Positions 1 to 9,195 of a stretch of 64,000 bases of DNA are shown in pieces; within the stretch, counting starts at the first letter, position 1, and every line of letters starts with the position of its first letter. Position numbers and translations under genes: made by a program. A model generated the notes under the pieces. That model did no database searches. It had not been told where the DNA came from and saw nothing but the letters and a program-made list of their open reading frames with translations. This DNA is from Hyphomicrobiales bacterium (GTDB lineage Bacteria > Pseudomonadota > Alphaproteobacteria > Rhizobiales > MH13). The stretch is taken from assembly GCA_017642935.1 (NCBI GenBank), contig JAEPOK010000001.1, forward strand, positions 1 through 64,000. The letters are read 5' to 3'.

Positions 1-672
1 GCATGGAACGGATAACAGGCGCACCCAGAATCTGAGGCGGCAAATGGCCATGACGGGCCTGTCCGCTAATGAGATCAATGGTGCGTGCGTATTCCCATCA
101 AGGCCACGATCCGCGTATCGATAAACAGGCCGGATACATATCAGCGACGTCCGCTATCGAGCCAAATTCTCTCTTGCGAAACGCAGTCGGTCCATACATT
201 TGCCACCAGAAGCACACACCGCCGCAGTGTTTGACAAAGTTCGGCGTAGCGCCGAAAGCGCCATGTCGTACAACTGGATCAAAGGTCTCCGTTGGGCTCG
301 AAGCGTGAGTTCGCGGCCAACAGCGCGAACTTCCGCGTTTGGAATCGCATGTGAGGTCACTGGGTTTCATTTGGGGGTAAAAACAGCTGCGCTTGAATAA
401 GGTGCGCTGCAAATGTCGGAGTTGGCTTGGTGATCATTTTCCAAACGGGATCAACCGGTCCGTGGGTTAGCTTGAAGCACTTTGGGTTAGGGCGATCGGC
501 ATTTCAGCTTCAATCATAATCCGCGTTTCGCGGATCGCGCGTTACAATGCCGGGCGCCTGACCCACGACCGGGTAGCCAGGAGCAAGATATTCATTCTGT
601 TCTGTTGGATGCTCGCTTTTTGGCGAGCGCCAGGTGCCGGGTGGGACTATCGACGCACAGCGGTTTCGACGA
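1..672. other. No convincing gene
   Basis: No reading frame here has family-like sequence. On the minus strand, short segments in two different frames (about 1-100 and 100-360) look slightly protein-like but are broken by stops, so a decayed gene is possible but unproven. A perfect 7-bp inverted repeat, ATCCGCG-TTT-CGCGGAT, lies at 519-535, downstream of the minus-strand gene ending at 673. It has no T-run on either side, so I do not call it a terminator. Confidence 0.4.
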
Positions 673-921
673 TCAGTTGATCGCGTTTCTGAGATATTCT
701 GCGCGTTCGATGTGGGTATTGGCGATGTCGAGCTTCTTCTCAAGCCGGGCCTTTTTGTCGGCCGAGTGGGCTGAGGCGATGTCGGCCTCCAAGTCGATGG
801 CCTTCTTACGTAGCTTCTTAAGAACTTTTTCGACGTGGCTTGGCTTGATCTTTTCAGCCTTGCCGCGTTCGAAGCGCTCATTGTAGTCCACGACTTTCTC
901 GGCGAGCTTCTTCAATCCCAT
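673..921 (-). CDS. Small charged coiled-coil protein
   Basis: An 82-aa protein of unknown function. It is rich in Lys, Glu and Ala and looks helical almost throughout, with heptad-like spacing (KVLKKLRKKAIDLEADI, then KARLEKKLDIANTHIERA). There is no signal peptide, membrane segment or enzymatic motif. It starts with ATG at 921 and lies 36 bp downstream of the Na/Pi transporter on the same strand, so co-transcription is likely. Coding is supported by the regular amphipathic pattern and its position, but no family is recognised. A link to phosphate transport is inference from position only. Confidence 0.6.
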   Translation of the reverse strand: MGLKKLAEKVVDYNERFERGKAEKIKPSHVEKVLKKLRKKAIDLEADIASAHSADKKARLEKKLDIANTHIERAEYLRNAIN

Positions 922-957
922 GGCAGTGATCCCGACCTGTACGTAAGGTCCTGCACT

Positions 958-2817
958 CTAAGTCCTCCGTGCGACAGTTTTATTACCATGGTCCGCGGTC
1001 TCAGACTTAGGTGACGCATCGGTGACCAAGTGGTTCTCATCCAACTCTTCGTCCTCCAGTGATAGTAGCCGTTCAACTTCGGCCATCGCGCTGTCGCGCT
1101 CGATATAGTATTTACGCGCTGCTTCGATGAGGTTGCGCATGGCTGCGTAGGCATAGCCAGAATCGTTCAAGAATGAGGTTGCGGCGGCGGGTTGCAGCTT
1201 GCCTTGCCGGATCAAATCATCAACGCGTCGGGTGGTCGACAGCGCATCGTCTTCGATCTGGGCGCGTTCTTGGTCGAGCCAAAGCGCGCTGCGCTCCTCG
1301 GGATCGGTCGACTCCAGCTTGTGAATTTCGACGATGATCCTGGCGATCTCGGTGCGCAGGCCATCATAAAGGTTGGTCACCGCGCCCATGTCTCGACCAG
1401 TGAAGCGCAGGACGTTTTTGCGCAGGTGCTTGACGGATTTGACCGCCTTGACAATGTCGCCTGACACGTCCCGCAAGGCGTGCACGCGTTCGTTGATCTC
1501 GGGTTCGAGGCTGCGTTCGCCAACGCGCGTGGTGAACTCGACAATGGCGGAATAGAGCGTTTTGACGCGGCGCTCGTAGCCCTCGTCCATATCAAGGTCC
1601 ATCGGGGCGCGGCTTTTTTGGACCGTCTCGGCGACCTTGTCGGTCGTGTAGATGTCTTGCCGGTGCAGGTTAAGCCCGTGCAGGATCAGTTCAATCGCAT
1701 TTTCGTTGAGGTGCTGGACCTCCTTTCGAAGGGCCGTTTCCAGGGTTTGTGGGAAAGCATCGACGGCTTCGTTGAGATAGCGTGGACGGCTGACATCAGG
1801 CACAGGTTCAACAATGCGTTTTTCCAGAAACGCGATAAGCCGGGTCAGAAGCGGCAGCATCAGCGCCACGCCAAGCGTGTTGAACACCGTGTGAAAGACG
1901 GCCAGCTTCAAGGCGTAGTCCTGATCGCCGATGCCGACCAAAAGGCTGATTTGGTCAACAATATCACGCAGTGGGGCGATGCAAATCAATGCAACCGCTG
2001 CGGTTGTAACGTTGAAGATCAGGTGCGCTAGCGCCAGCCTCTTGCCCTGAAAGTTCGCGCTCAGTGATCCAAGGATCGCCGTGATCGTGGTGCCGACATT
2101 GGCGCCAATTGCGAGCGCCAGGGCGTTCTCATAGGTGATCTGACCGGCGGCAAGTGCGGTCAGGATCAGCACCATGGTCGCGTGGCTTGATTGCATGATG
2201 ACGGTCGCTGATGTGCCCAGCAGCGTGTAGACCACCAGACCCACGAGGCCCGGCAGTGCGAAGCGCAGAAGGTCGATCTGATCCTTGAAGGCTTCAAAGC
2301 CTTCCTTCATGTGGTGGATACCCAGGAACAGAAACCCCAGGCCACCGAGGGCGTAGCCAAGGCCGCGAATAGGCTTGGGTTTCTGGAAAACCAGAACAAT
2401 GCTGATCGCGATCATCGGCATCGCATAGCTCGCGATGTTGACCTTGAGACCCAGGCCGGCAACCAACCAGGCTCCTGTCGTTGTTCCGATGTTGGCGCCG
2501 AAGATGATCCCAACGCCGCCTATCAGCGATATCAACCCAGCGCTCAGGAAGGATATCGTGATCACCGAAACGAGCGAACTGGATTGTAGGATCGTGGTCG
2601 AAAGGATGCCGAAGGCAAGCGCGCGCGGCGTGGAGCCCGTGGTGCGTTCGAGCATGCGTTCCAGTGTGCCGCCGCTGAAGAGTTTAAAGCCGTCTTCCAG
2701 CATCATCATGCCGAAGAGAAAGATGGCGACCCCTGCAGCGATCTCCTGGGCATCGGCGCTGAACCAAAAGGCGGCCAGGATCAAAGCGATGGCAACGGGG
2801 AGGTAGTATTTCCTCAT
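958..2817 (-). CDS. Na+/phosphate cotransporter, NptA/PhoU type
   Basis: A 619-aa inner-membrane protein of the Na/Pi cotransporter family (NptA/YjbB-like). The N-terminal half is a membrane domain holding the family's inverted-repeat signatures: ILQSSS with GANIGTT in the first repeat, and IMQSS with GANVGTT in the second. The C-terminal 250 residues are helical, charged and PhoU-like. I placed the start at ATG 2817 (MRKYYLPV) because it directly precedes the first hydrophobic helix; the frame stays open upstream to 2898 but that extension is not protein-like. Known family members move phosphate with sodium, some possibly outward; direction cannot be read here. It diverges from the PiT gene across about 300 bp. 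Confidence 0.9.
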   Translation of the reverse strand: MRKYYLPVAIALILAAFWFSADAQEIAAGVAIFLFGMMMLEDGFKLFSGGTLERMLERTTGSTPRALAFGILSTTILQSSSLVSVITISFLSAGLISLIGGVGIIFGANIGTTTGAWLVAGLGLKVNIASYAMPMIAISIVLVFQKPKPIRGLGYALGGLGFLFLGIHHMKEGFEAFKDQIDLLRFALPGLVGLVVYTLLGTSATVIMQSSHATMVLILTALAAGQITYENALALAIGANVGTTITAILGSLSANFQGKRLALAHLIFNVTTAAVALICIAPLRDIVDQISLLVGIGDQDYALKLAVFHTVFNTLGVALMLPLLTRLIAFLEKRIVEPVPDVSRPRYLNEAVDAFPQTLETALRKEVQHLNENAIELILHGLNLHRQDIYTTDKVAETVQKSRAPMDLDMDEGYERRVKTLYSAIVEFTTRVGERSLEPEINERVHALRDVSGDIVKAVKSVKHLRKNVLRFTGRDMGAVTNLYDGLRTEIARIIVEIHKLESTDPEERSALWLDQERAQIEDDALSTTRRVDDLIRQGKLQPAAATSFLNDSGYAYAAMRNLIEAARKYYIERDSAMAEVERLLSLEDEELDENHLVTDASPKSETADHGNKTVARRT

Positions 2818-3113
2818 GTGCCGATTGCGCCGAGGCGCGCCGGTCGGGGTGCCTGGTCCGCTGGTCGACCGAAAGGCTCTTGGTGCTCTTGCGGGCACAA
2901 TTTGAGATTTGCCAGGTGTAGCGGCCTCTGATCAGCGCCGCCGCTCTCTCCCAACTGTGGTCGCATGGCCATTCCCCCTTGATTCAGGCCAAGCCCGCAC
3001 CGCGCCGCGCTACATAGCAGGCGCGGAACAGTTTGCGCCTGATGTCTATCAACGACAAGCCCGTGGATCCGTGAGCTTTGGTGGGTGTCGTTTCGGCACA
3101 AGGGGGGTGGGCT

Positions 3114-4679
3114 ATGCTCAAAACAGAAAGAATCGAATCGGCCATTCAATTGAATCGTGATGAGCTTTTCCGCTTTGGAACCGCCCTCATGTTCATTGTT
3201 GGCATTATGCTTTTCACCATCGTGCGTACCGATGGTGGCATTGACGGCATTCTGCTCGTCGTTGCTGCCATGATCGGCGGCTACATGGCGATGAATATCG
3301 GGGCCAACGATGTGGCTAACAATGTTGGTCCTGCCGTCGGCTCGCAAGCGATCACGCTGACCGGTGCCATCTTGATCGCCGCGTTTTTTGAGGCGGGCGG
3401 CGCGTTGATCGCTGGTGGCGACGTTGTCGGCACCATCAAGAAGGGGATCATCGACCCTGATCTGGTGGCCAACCGCGATACGTTCATCTGGTTGATGATT
3501 GCGGCGCTCCTGGCGGCTGCTGTCTGGCTCAATTTTGCTACCGCTATTGGGGCGCCTGTTTCGACGACGCACTCGATTGTCGGTGGTGTTCTCGGGGCGG
3601 GTATCGCTGCGGCCGGTTGGGGCATTGCCGATTGGCACCAGGTCGCCATGATTGCTGCGAGTTGGGTGATTTCGCCGGTTTTAGGCGGGCTGATCGCTGC
3701 CGGATTTCTCTACATAATCAAGCGATCTATCACCTACCAGAGCGACGTCTTGGCGTCGGCCAATCGCATGGTGCCGATCCTTGTCGCAGCGATGGCCTGG
3801 GCGTTCGGCACATATCTGATGCTGAAGGGTGTTTCTAAACTGGTTACGGTCGGCTTTCCTGGCGCTGTGATGATCGGCTTTGTGGTTGCCGTCGGGGTTT
3901 ACCTGCTGATGCGCCCCTACATCGCGAGACTGACGAACAGCCTTCACAATCACAAATCGAGCATCAATGATCTTTTCACGATACCACTGATCTTTGCGGC
4001 CGCTCTGCTGAGCTTTGCTCATGGCGCCAATGATGTTGCAAATGCAGTTGGTCCACTGGCGGGTATCAACGAAGCCATTCTGCAGGGCGGCGTGGCAACC
4101 CGAGCCTCGATCCCGCTTTGGGTGATGGCGGTCGGTGCTATTGGTATTGCGCTTGGTTTGGCGCTTTATGGTCCCAAGCTGATCCGCACGGTCGGCAGCG
4201 AAATCACCGAACTCGACAAGATGCGCGCCTATTGCATTGCCATGGCCGCGGCGATCACGGTGATCGTCGCATCACAGCTTGGCTTGCCCGTCAGTTCCAC
4301 CCACATCGCGGTCGGAGGCGTGTTCGGGGTTGGATTCTTGCGCGAGTACATCAAGTCCAACTACGCGCGAATGCTTGACGATATTCGTGACCATCATCGC
4401 GACAACGACCCCAAGGAGGTCGAAGCGTTTCTTCAGCGCTTTGAAGCCGCGAACGTCACGGTTAAAGGCGAGATGCTACGTGCCATGAAGACACAGTCGG
4501 CGAGCGAGCGGCTCCTTAGGAAAAAGGAGCGCAAGGATCTTGGTCGAGTGCACCGTGTTGAGTTGGTGAAGCGCAATCTGTTGCTGCGCATTGCTGCGGC
4601 TTGGGTGATTACGGTTCCGTTAGCCGGATTGCTGGCCGCCATGTTCTATTTCATGCTGCGTGGGATGCTGTTGCCATGA
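3114..4679 (+). CDS. pit: Inorganic phosphate transporter, PiT family
   Basis: A 521-aa multi-spanning carrier for phosphate, usually proton-coupled as a metal-phosphate complex in bacteria. Both PiT signature repeats are present: GANDVANNVGPAVGSQAI in the N-terminal half and GANDVANAVGPLAG in the C-terminal half, each followed by an STTHS or SSTHIAVGG block. A charged cytoplasmic segment (about residues 415-485) precedes the last membrane helix. ATG at 3114 is chosen because a G-rich ribosome site (AGGGGGG) lies just upstream; a TTG at 3078 is in frame but less likely. With the divergent NptA-type gene and ppk2 downstream it forms a phosphate group. Confidence 0.93.
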   Translation: MLKTERIESAIQLNRDELFRFGTALMFIVGIMLFTIVRTDGGIDGILLVVAAMIGGYMAMNIGANDVANNVGPAVGSQAITLTGAILIAAFFEAGGALIAGGDVVGTIKKGIIDPDLVANRDTFIWLMIAALLAAAVWLNFATAIGAPVSTTHSIVGGVLGAGIAAAGWGIADWHQVAMIAASWVISPVLGGLIAAGFLYIIKRSITYQSDVLASANRMVPILVAAMAWAFGTYLMLKGVSKLVTVGFPGAVMIGFVVAVGVYLLMRPYIARLTNSLHNHKSSINDLFTIPLIFAAALLSFAHGANDVANAVGPLAGINEAILQGGVATRASIPLWVMAVGAIGIALGLALYGPKLIRTVGSEITELDKMRAYCIAMAAAITVIVASQLGLPVSSTHIAVGGVFGVGFLREYIKSNYARMLDDIRDHHRDNDPKEVEAFLQRFEAANVTVKGEMLRAMKTQSASERLLRKKERKDLGRVHRVELVKRNLLLRIAAAWVITVPLAGLLAAMFYFMLRGMLLP

Positions 4680-4725
4680 GCTCGGTCGTCTTGCGTTCGG
4701 TTGCCATCTCTTGGTGAACGTGAAA

Positions 4726-4755
4726 GCCTGCCGGCATCGGGCGGGCGCCTTTCTT
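4726..4755 (+). terminator. Putative intrinsic terminator after pit
   Basis: Inverted repeat GCCTGCC (4726-4732) with GGCGGGC (4740-4746), 7 bp including one G-U pair and a 7-nt loop, followed by GCCTTTCTT. The T-run is interrupted, so termination may be partial. It lies 47 bp after the pit stop codon and before ppk2. Confidence 0.45.
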
Positions 4756-4871
4756 CAGAGCTGGGGCCAGGTCGACCGGGGTGCTTCGAACCGTGTTTTG
4801 GGCGTCAGACCGTTACAACGTGATGGTCGGCCGTCTTCCAGCACTCACGTCTGGCCCCACCGAGGTGTGCC

Positions 4872-5687
4872 ATGAGCCACAAGCACGAGCCGCACAGCAA
4901 TAAGCTATCCAACAAGGCCTACCTGGCGGAATTGGCGCGTCTGCAAACCGAGCTGGTGCGGATGCAGGAATGGGTGAAAGCCACCGGTCATAAGGTTGCG
5001 ATCCTGTTTGAAGGACGCGATGCGGCGGGCAAGGGCGGCACAATCAAGCGCATTATTGAGGCGATGAACCCGCGCGGGTGCACCGTTGTTGCGCTGCCTG
5101 CACCTACGGAGCGCGAGAAGACGCAATGGTACTTCCAGCGCTATATTCCGCACCTTCCAGCCGCCGGTGAAATCGTGATTTTCGATCGCTCCTGGTACAA
5201 TCGTGCCGGGGTGGAGCGCGTCATGGGGTTTTGCACCGAAGAGGAATATCTGGAGTTCCTGCGTAGCTGTCCGGAGTTTGAACGCATGCTTGTCCGCTCG
5301 GGTATCCAGCTCATCAAATACTGGTTCTCGGTGAGTGACGAGGAACAGGAGCGGCGCTTTCAAAACCGGATCAACGATCCGAACAAGCAATGGAAGCTCA
5401 GCCCGATGGACTTGGAGAGCCGCAAGCGCTGGGTCGATTATTCAGAGGCCAAGGATGTCATGTTCTCGCATACCGACATCAAGCAGTGCCCCTGGTATGT
5501 TGTAGAGTCCGACGTGAAGAAGCATGCCCGGATCAACTGTATCGCGCATCTATTATCGATGATCCCGTACGAGACGATCGAGCGCGATCCGATCGTTCTG
5601 GAAGATAGACCGCCACAACATGATTACGTCCGACCACCCAGGAGCGACCAGACTTTCGTGCCAGAGGTCCACTCGAAGCTGATCTAG
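4872..5687 (+). CDS. ppk2: Polyphosphate kinase 2
   Basis: A 271-aa cytosolic PPK2-family kinase, the usual size for a single-domain class I enzyme. It transfers phosphate between polyphosphate and nucleoside diphosphates. Visible motifs are the Walker A GRDAAGKGG (about residues 48-56), the Walker B-like DRSWYNR (about 105-111) and the lid segment with NDPNKQWKLS. ATG 4872 has GAGG about 6 nt upstream. It lies 192 bp after pit on the same strand and is convergent with the ACP gene. With two phosphate transporters nearby, a role in polyphosphate storage or ATP/GTP regeneration is likely. The preferred nucleotide cannot be read from sequence. Confidence 0.93.
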   Translation: MSHKHEPHSNKLSNKAYLAELARLQTELVRMQEWVKATGHKVAILFEGRDAAGKGGTIKRIIEAMNPRGCTVVALPAPTEREKTQWYFQRYIPHLPAAGEIVIFDRSWYNRAGVERVMGFCTEEEYLEFLRSCPEFERMLVRSGIQLIKYWFSVSDEEQERRFQNRINDPNKQWKLSPMDLESRKRWVDYSEAKDVMFSHTDIKQCPWYVVESDVKKHARINCIAHLLSMIPYETIERDPIVLEDRPPQHDYVRPPRSDQTFVPEVHSKLI

Positions 5688-5720
5688 TCCGGAAGGTCGA
5701 GCGGGCCTTTCGCCGATTTG

Positions 5721-5963
5721 TCAGTCGCTCTTAGACAGATAGGCGGTGGCCAAAGCAGGTGTTGCGATTTGAGGGTAGTCGCTCTCTGGTATGTCGATCC
5801 CGAAACGGGCATGAAGCGCGGTCACCAAATTGAGCACGTCCATGGAATCCAGTTCCAGATCGTCCTGAATATGGTCGTCGTCCGACACTGTGGCCGGATC
5901 GATATCAGGTGCAATCTTGGAAAGCTCGGCTAGGAAAGCGGTGCGGATCTCTTGCGGTGTCAT
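5721..5963 (-). CDS. Acyl carrier protein
   Basis: An 80-aa acidic acyl carrier protein with the phosphopantetheine attachment site DSMD in the LELDSMDVLNL block (Ser about residue 40). Its ATG overlaps the E2 stop by 4 nt (5960-5963), so translation is coupled and it is the last gene of the ligase-E1-E2-ACP operon. It is not next to fab genes and is probably a dedicated carrier rather than the housekeeping AcpP. Receipt of an acyl group from the adjacent E2 or the ligase is inference. Confidence 0.9.
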   Translation of the reverse strand: MTPQEIRTAFLAELSKIAPDIDPATVSDDDHIQDDLELDSMDVLNLVTALHARFGIDIPESDYPQIATPALATAYLSKSD

Positions 5964-7198
5964 AGCGTCTCCGGGGCTTGCATCAACGACTGGAATACCT
6001 CAAGGAACCGCGCCGCCTGTCGGCCATCGCCGACACGGTGATCGAGCGACAGAGTGACAGTGACGGTTTGGCGAGGCTCCACTTGGTCGCCCACCACCCA
6101 GGGCCGACGCTGCGGCGCGCCGACGCACAGCAGCGCCACCTGCGGTGGGAAAATAACGCCTGTCATCGCTTCAGCGCCGGTTTCGCCAAGCGCTGAGATG
6201 GTGATGGTACCCATCGTCATTTCCGACCCGCGCAATCGACCGGACCGTGCCCGTGTGACGAGGTCGCGCATACCACTCATCGTGGCATCCAGTGAGAGGT
6301 CCTGCGCATCCATCAACGCTGGCGCGACAAGCCCGCCGCCGCGCAAGGCGACCGCAACGCCGGCATGAACGCTTTTGGAGGGTTCAAAGGGATCGCCGGA
6401 AAACTGCCCATTGACCACGGGCACCTTCGTGGCGGCCAATGCGGTCGCGCGTACGAACAGCGCGCCCATCAGCAAGCGCGAGGCAGGGTCGCGTCCTTCA
6501 TTTGTCTTGGCAAGCCATTGTGAGGCCGGCTCAAGATCGAGCGTTTGACCGACATAAAGATGCGGAATTTCTTGCTTCGAGCGCGACATCGCGGCGGCAA
6601 TCGCCTTGCGCATCTCTGCCATCGGTGAAGTTGACTTTTGTTCGGACTTGGTTGCCACCGGTCGGGTTTCCGACGCACCGCCACGGTCATGTTCAACATC
6701 GGCGAGCTGGATCGCACCGCCAAGCCCGGTGCCGGTGACCTTGGTGAGATCAACACCCAATTCGGCGGCACGACGCCGGGCCGCCGGTGAGGCTATCAAA
6801 CCCGCCGGTGGCGGCACTGCAGGCGCAAGCGCTGGTGGAGCTAGCTCGGGCCCGGTGACCGGCTCGGGCGGTGGCGGTGGCGGTAGCTGAAAAGCCGCAG
6901 GCTGCTCTGGTTCTGCGCGAACCTCTTTTGGAGCAGCTGCTGGCTCGGCGGGTGCTTGCTCACCATCGCCGAGGATCACTGCCAGCGGCGCGCCGACAGG
7001 CAGTTTCTGGCCCAGATCAGCCGCCAGATGGTGCACGGTGCCAGCCTGAAAGGTCTCAATTTCGATGGCGCCCTTCTGAGTCTCAACGACCGCCACGACA
7101 TCGCCGCGCTTGACCGCATCGCCAGGCTTGATCATCCACTCGACCAGCGTGCCCGCTTCCATGTCGGCGCCCAGCGATGGCATCTCAAACACGCCCAT
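5960..7198 (-). CDS. 2-oxoacid dehydrogenase E2 acyltransferase
   Basis: A 412-aa dihydrolipoamide acyltransferase. Domains in order: one lipoyl domain (1-77) with the lipoyl lysine in [11 protein letters not shown]; a Pro/Ala-rich linker; a peripheral-subunit binding domain (about 135-170, [16 protein letters not shown]); and the catalytic domain ending with the active-site DHRVGDG. ATG 7198 is chosen because it starts the lipoyl fold ([13 protein letters not shown]) 2 nt after the E1 stop; the open frame upstream lies inside the E1 gene. The lipoyl motif has QKG where most have DKA. No dihydrolipoamide dehydrogenase (E3) is in the window. The substrate could be pyruvate, acetoin or a branched 2-oxoacid. 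Confidence 0.92.
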   Translation of the reverse strand: MGVFEMPSLGADMEAGTLVEWMIKPGDAVKRGDVVAVVETQKGAIEIETFQAGTVHHLAADLGQKLPVGAPLAVILGDGEQAPAEPAAAPKEVRAEPEQPAAFQLPPPPPPEPVTGPELAPPALAPAVPPPAGLIASPAARRRAAELGVDLTKVTGTGLGGAIQLADVEHDRGGASETRPVATKSEQKSTSPMAEMRKAIAAAMSRSKQEIPHLYVGQTLDLEPASQWLAKTNEGRDPASRLLMGALFVRATALAATKVPVVNGQFSGDPFEPSKSVHAGVAVALRGGGLVAPALMDAQDLSLDATMSGMRDLVTRARSGRLRGSEMTMGTITISALGETGAEAMTGVIFPPQVALLCVGAPQRRPWVVGDQVEPRQTVTVTLSLDHRVGDGRQAARFLEVFQSLMQAPETL

Positions 7199-7200
7199 CG

Positions 7201-9195
7201 CTAGCGCCCCATAACCGATTTTGCGGCCGCAACGATGCTCGGCGTTTGCGGGATCGCAGCGTCCTCCAGATGTTTGGGGTATGGGATCGGAACCTCGCTG
7301 GAACAGAGCCTGCCGACCGGCGCGTCCAGATGCCAAAAACCCTGCTCCATGATCCGCGCGGAGATCTCAGCCGCCAGCGATCCGGTACGCCAGCCTTCGT
7401 CGACAATCAGTGCTCGGCGCGTCCGCGCCAGCGACCCCAAAATGGTTGCATCATCCAACGGTCGCAGGGTGCGCAGATCGATCACCTCGGCCTCGATGCC
7501 ATCGGCTGCCAACTGGTCTGCGGCGTCCATCACCTTGTGCAGCGATCCACCATAGGTGATCAGCGAGATGTCCTTGCCTGGACGTCGGATGGCGGCCTTG
7601 CTGATGTTCACTGCAGCCGCATTCGTGTCGAGCATTTCGGTGCGATTGTAGAGCATCACATTTTCAAAGATCAGCACCGGATCGGGGTCTTCCAGCGCGG
7701 TCCAGAGCATGCCGCGCGCATCTTCCACGGTCGCTGGAGCAAGAACCTTGAGGCCCGGAATGTGGGCGTACCAGCCTTCCAGCGAGTGCGAGTGTTGGGC
7801 GGCCAATTGCTTGCCTGCGCCGGTGGCCATGCGGATGACCAGCGGCACGCCGAACGCGCCGCCGGACATATGCCGCATGGTGGCGGCGGTGTTCAAAATC
7901 TGATCGAGCGCCAGAAGGCTGAAATTGACAGTCATCAGCTCGACAATGGGCCGCATTCCAGCGGCCGCCGCGCCAATGCCAGCGCCGGTGAACCCTGACT
8001 CCGACAGCGGGGTATCGCGAATGCGGTCTTCGCCCAATTGTTCCATGAGCCCCTTGGTGACCGCATAGCAACCGCCATAGGCGCCGACATCCTCGCCCAT
8101 CAGGAAGACGCGATCATCGCGCGTGATCGCCTCTTCGATCGCTTGTTTGACCGCCTCACGGTAGGTCGTCTCAACTGTCTTGCCCGACGGCTGTGCAGGC
8201 GGAGGAGGTGCGGGTTGCTCGCCAAGCACATGCTTCTCCAGGTCCTCGACCGGCTCCCAAGTTCCAGCTTCTGCAAAGGCGACAGCTTCTGCGATTTCAG
8301 CATCGGCATCGGCTTCAATCTTGGTGATGTCGTCCTTGTGGATCAGCTTGTTTTCCAGCAGCCATCCCTGGAAGCGAACGATGGGGCCTTTGTCGCGCCA
8401 TTGCTCCACTTCATCTTTGGGGCGGTAGAGCTGTGCATCGAACATGGAATGGGCACGGAACCGGTAGGTCCGGCATTCCAAGAACAAGGGCGCGCCGGTT
8501 TCCCTGATCCGCTGAACGGCCCGCCGCGCAGCTGCCTCGACAGCCACGACATCCATGCCATCGACCACTTCAGACTCGATGCCGTAGCTGGCGGCTTTCA
8601 GATGAATGTCGGTTTCGGCCTCTGTGCGCGCGATCGCCGAGCCCATCGCATAGCCATTGTTTTCGCAGACGAACAGAACCGGCAAATTCCAAAGGCTGGC
8701 GAGGTTGAGCGTTTCATGGAACTCACCTTCCGCCACGGCGCCTTCACCGAAGAAACAGGCAGTGACATTGCTTTGGCCTTGCATGGCGTCGGCCAGCGCC
8801 AACCCACCGGCGAGTGGCAAGCCGCCACCAACAATCGCATTGCCACCATAAAAGTTGGTCGCCTTGTCGAAAAGATGCATCGACCCGCCGCGGCCGCCCG
8901 AGCAGCCTTCGGCCTTGCCATACATCTCCGCCATCACGGTCGTCATGGGTATGCCTCGCACGAGCGCATGGCCATGCTCGCGGTATGTCGCGACAATGCG
9001 ATCATCTGCGCTCAAAACCGGGATGATGCCTGAGGCAATCGCCTCCTCACCATCATAAAGGTGTAGGAACCCGCGGATCTTTTGCTGCGTGTAGAGCTCG
9101 GCGCATTTGTCTTCAAACCGGCGAATGCGAACCATGTGGGTGAGCAGGTCCAGCACATGGGCATGGTCCAGGCGCGGTCGATCGATCACACTCAT
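7201..9195 (-). CDS. Fused 2-oxoacid dehydrogenase E1 alpha-beta
   Basis: A 664-aa thiamine-diphosphate enzyme joining E1 alpha (about 1-320) and E1 beta (about 345-664) through a Pro-rich linker ([12 protein letters not shown]). The alpha part has [12 protein letters not shown] and the ThDP/Mg motif GEG...ENNGYAMGS; the beta part starts with [13 protein letters not shown] and contains a [16 protein letters not shown] block. It decarboxylates a 2-oxoacid or acetoin and passes the acyl group to the lipoyl arm of the downstream E2. Its ATG overlaps the ligase stop by 4 nt. Alpha and beta are usually separate genes, and the fusion fixes their stoichiometry. The alpha part resembles acetoin and pyruvate dehydrogenase E1; substrate is undetermined. 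Confidence 0.92.
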   Translation of the reverse strand: MSVIDRPRLDHAHVLDLLTHMVRIRRFEDKCAELYTQQKIRGFLHLYDGEEAIASGIIPVLSADDRIVATYREHGHALVRGIPMTTVMAEMYGKAEGCSGGRGGSMHLFDKATNFYGGNAIVGGGLPLAGGLALADAMQGQSNVTACFFGEGAVAEGEFHETLNLASLWNLPVLFVCENNGYAMGSAIARTEAETDIHLKAASYGIESEVVDGMDVVAVEAAARRAVQRIRETGAPLFLECRTYRFRAHSMFDAQLYRPKDEVEQWRDKGPIVRFQGWLLENKLIHKDDITKIEADADAEIAEAVAFAEAGTWEPVEDLEKHVLGEQPAPPPPAQPSGKTVETTYREAVKQAIEEAITRDDRVFLMGEDVGAYGGCYAVTKGLMEQLGEDRIRDTPLSESGFTGAGIGAAAAGMRPIVELMTVNFSLLALDQILNTAATMRHMSGGAFGVPLVIRMATGAGKQLAAQHSHSLEGWYAHIPGLKVLAPATVEDARGMLWTALEDPDPVLIFENVMLYNRTEMLDTNAAAVNISKAAIRRPGKDISLITYGGSLHKVMDAADQLAADGIEAEVIDLRTLRPLDDATILGSLARTRRALIVDEGWRTGSLAAEISARIMEQGFWHLDAPVGRLCSSEVPIPYPKHLEDAAIPQTPSIVAAAKSVMGR

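Noticed and set aside
519-535. Hairpin as an intrinsic terminator of the minus-strand transcript
   Set aside because: The stem is perfect but no T-run follows on the minus strand, and it is about 140 bp beyond the gene end.
510-886. Open frames on both strands at 510-886
   Set aside because: These overlap the coiled-coil gene at 673-921 in other frames and lack protein-like composition. The minus-strand coiled-coil frame is the only one with a regular pattern.
1480-2031. Long plus-strand frame inside the Na/Pi transporter
   Set aside because: It is a shadow of the GC-rich minus-strand coding frame, which has clear family motifs.
2814-3638. 274-aa minus-strand frame overlapping pit
   Set aside because: It runs antisense through the PiT gene, is rich in Arg, His and Gln as shadow frames are, and has no family signature.
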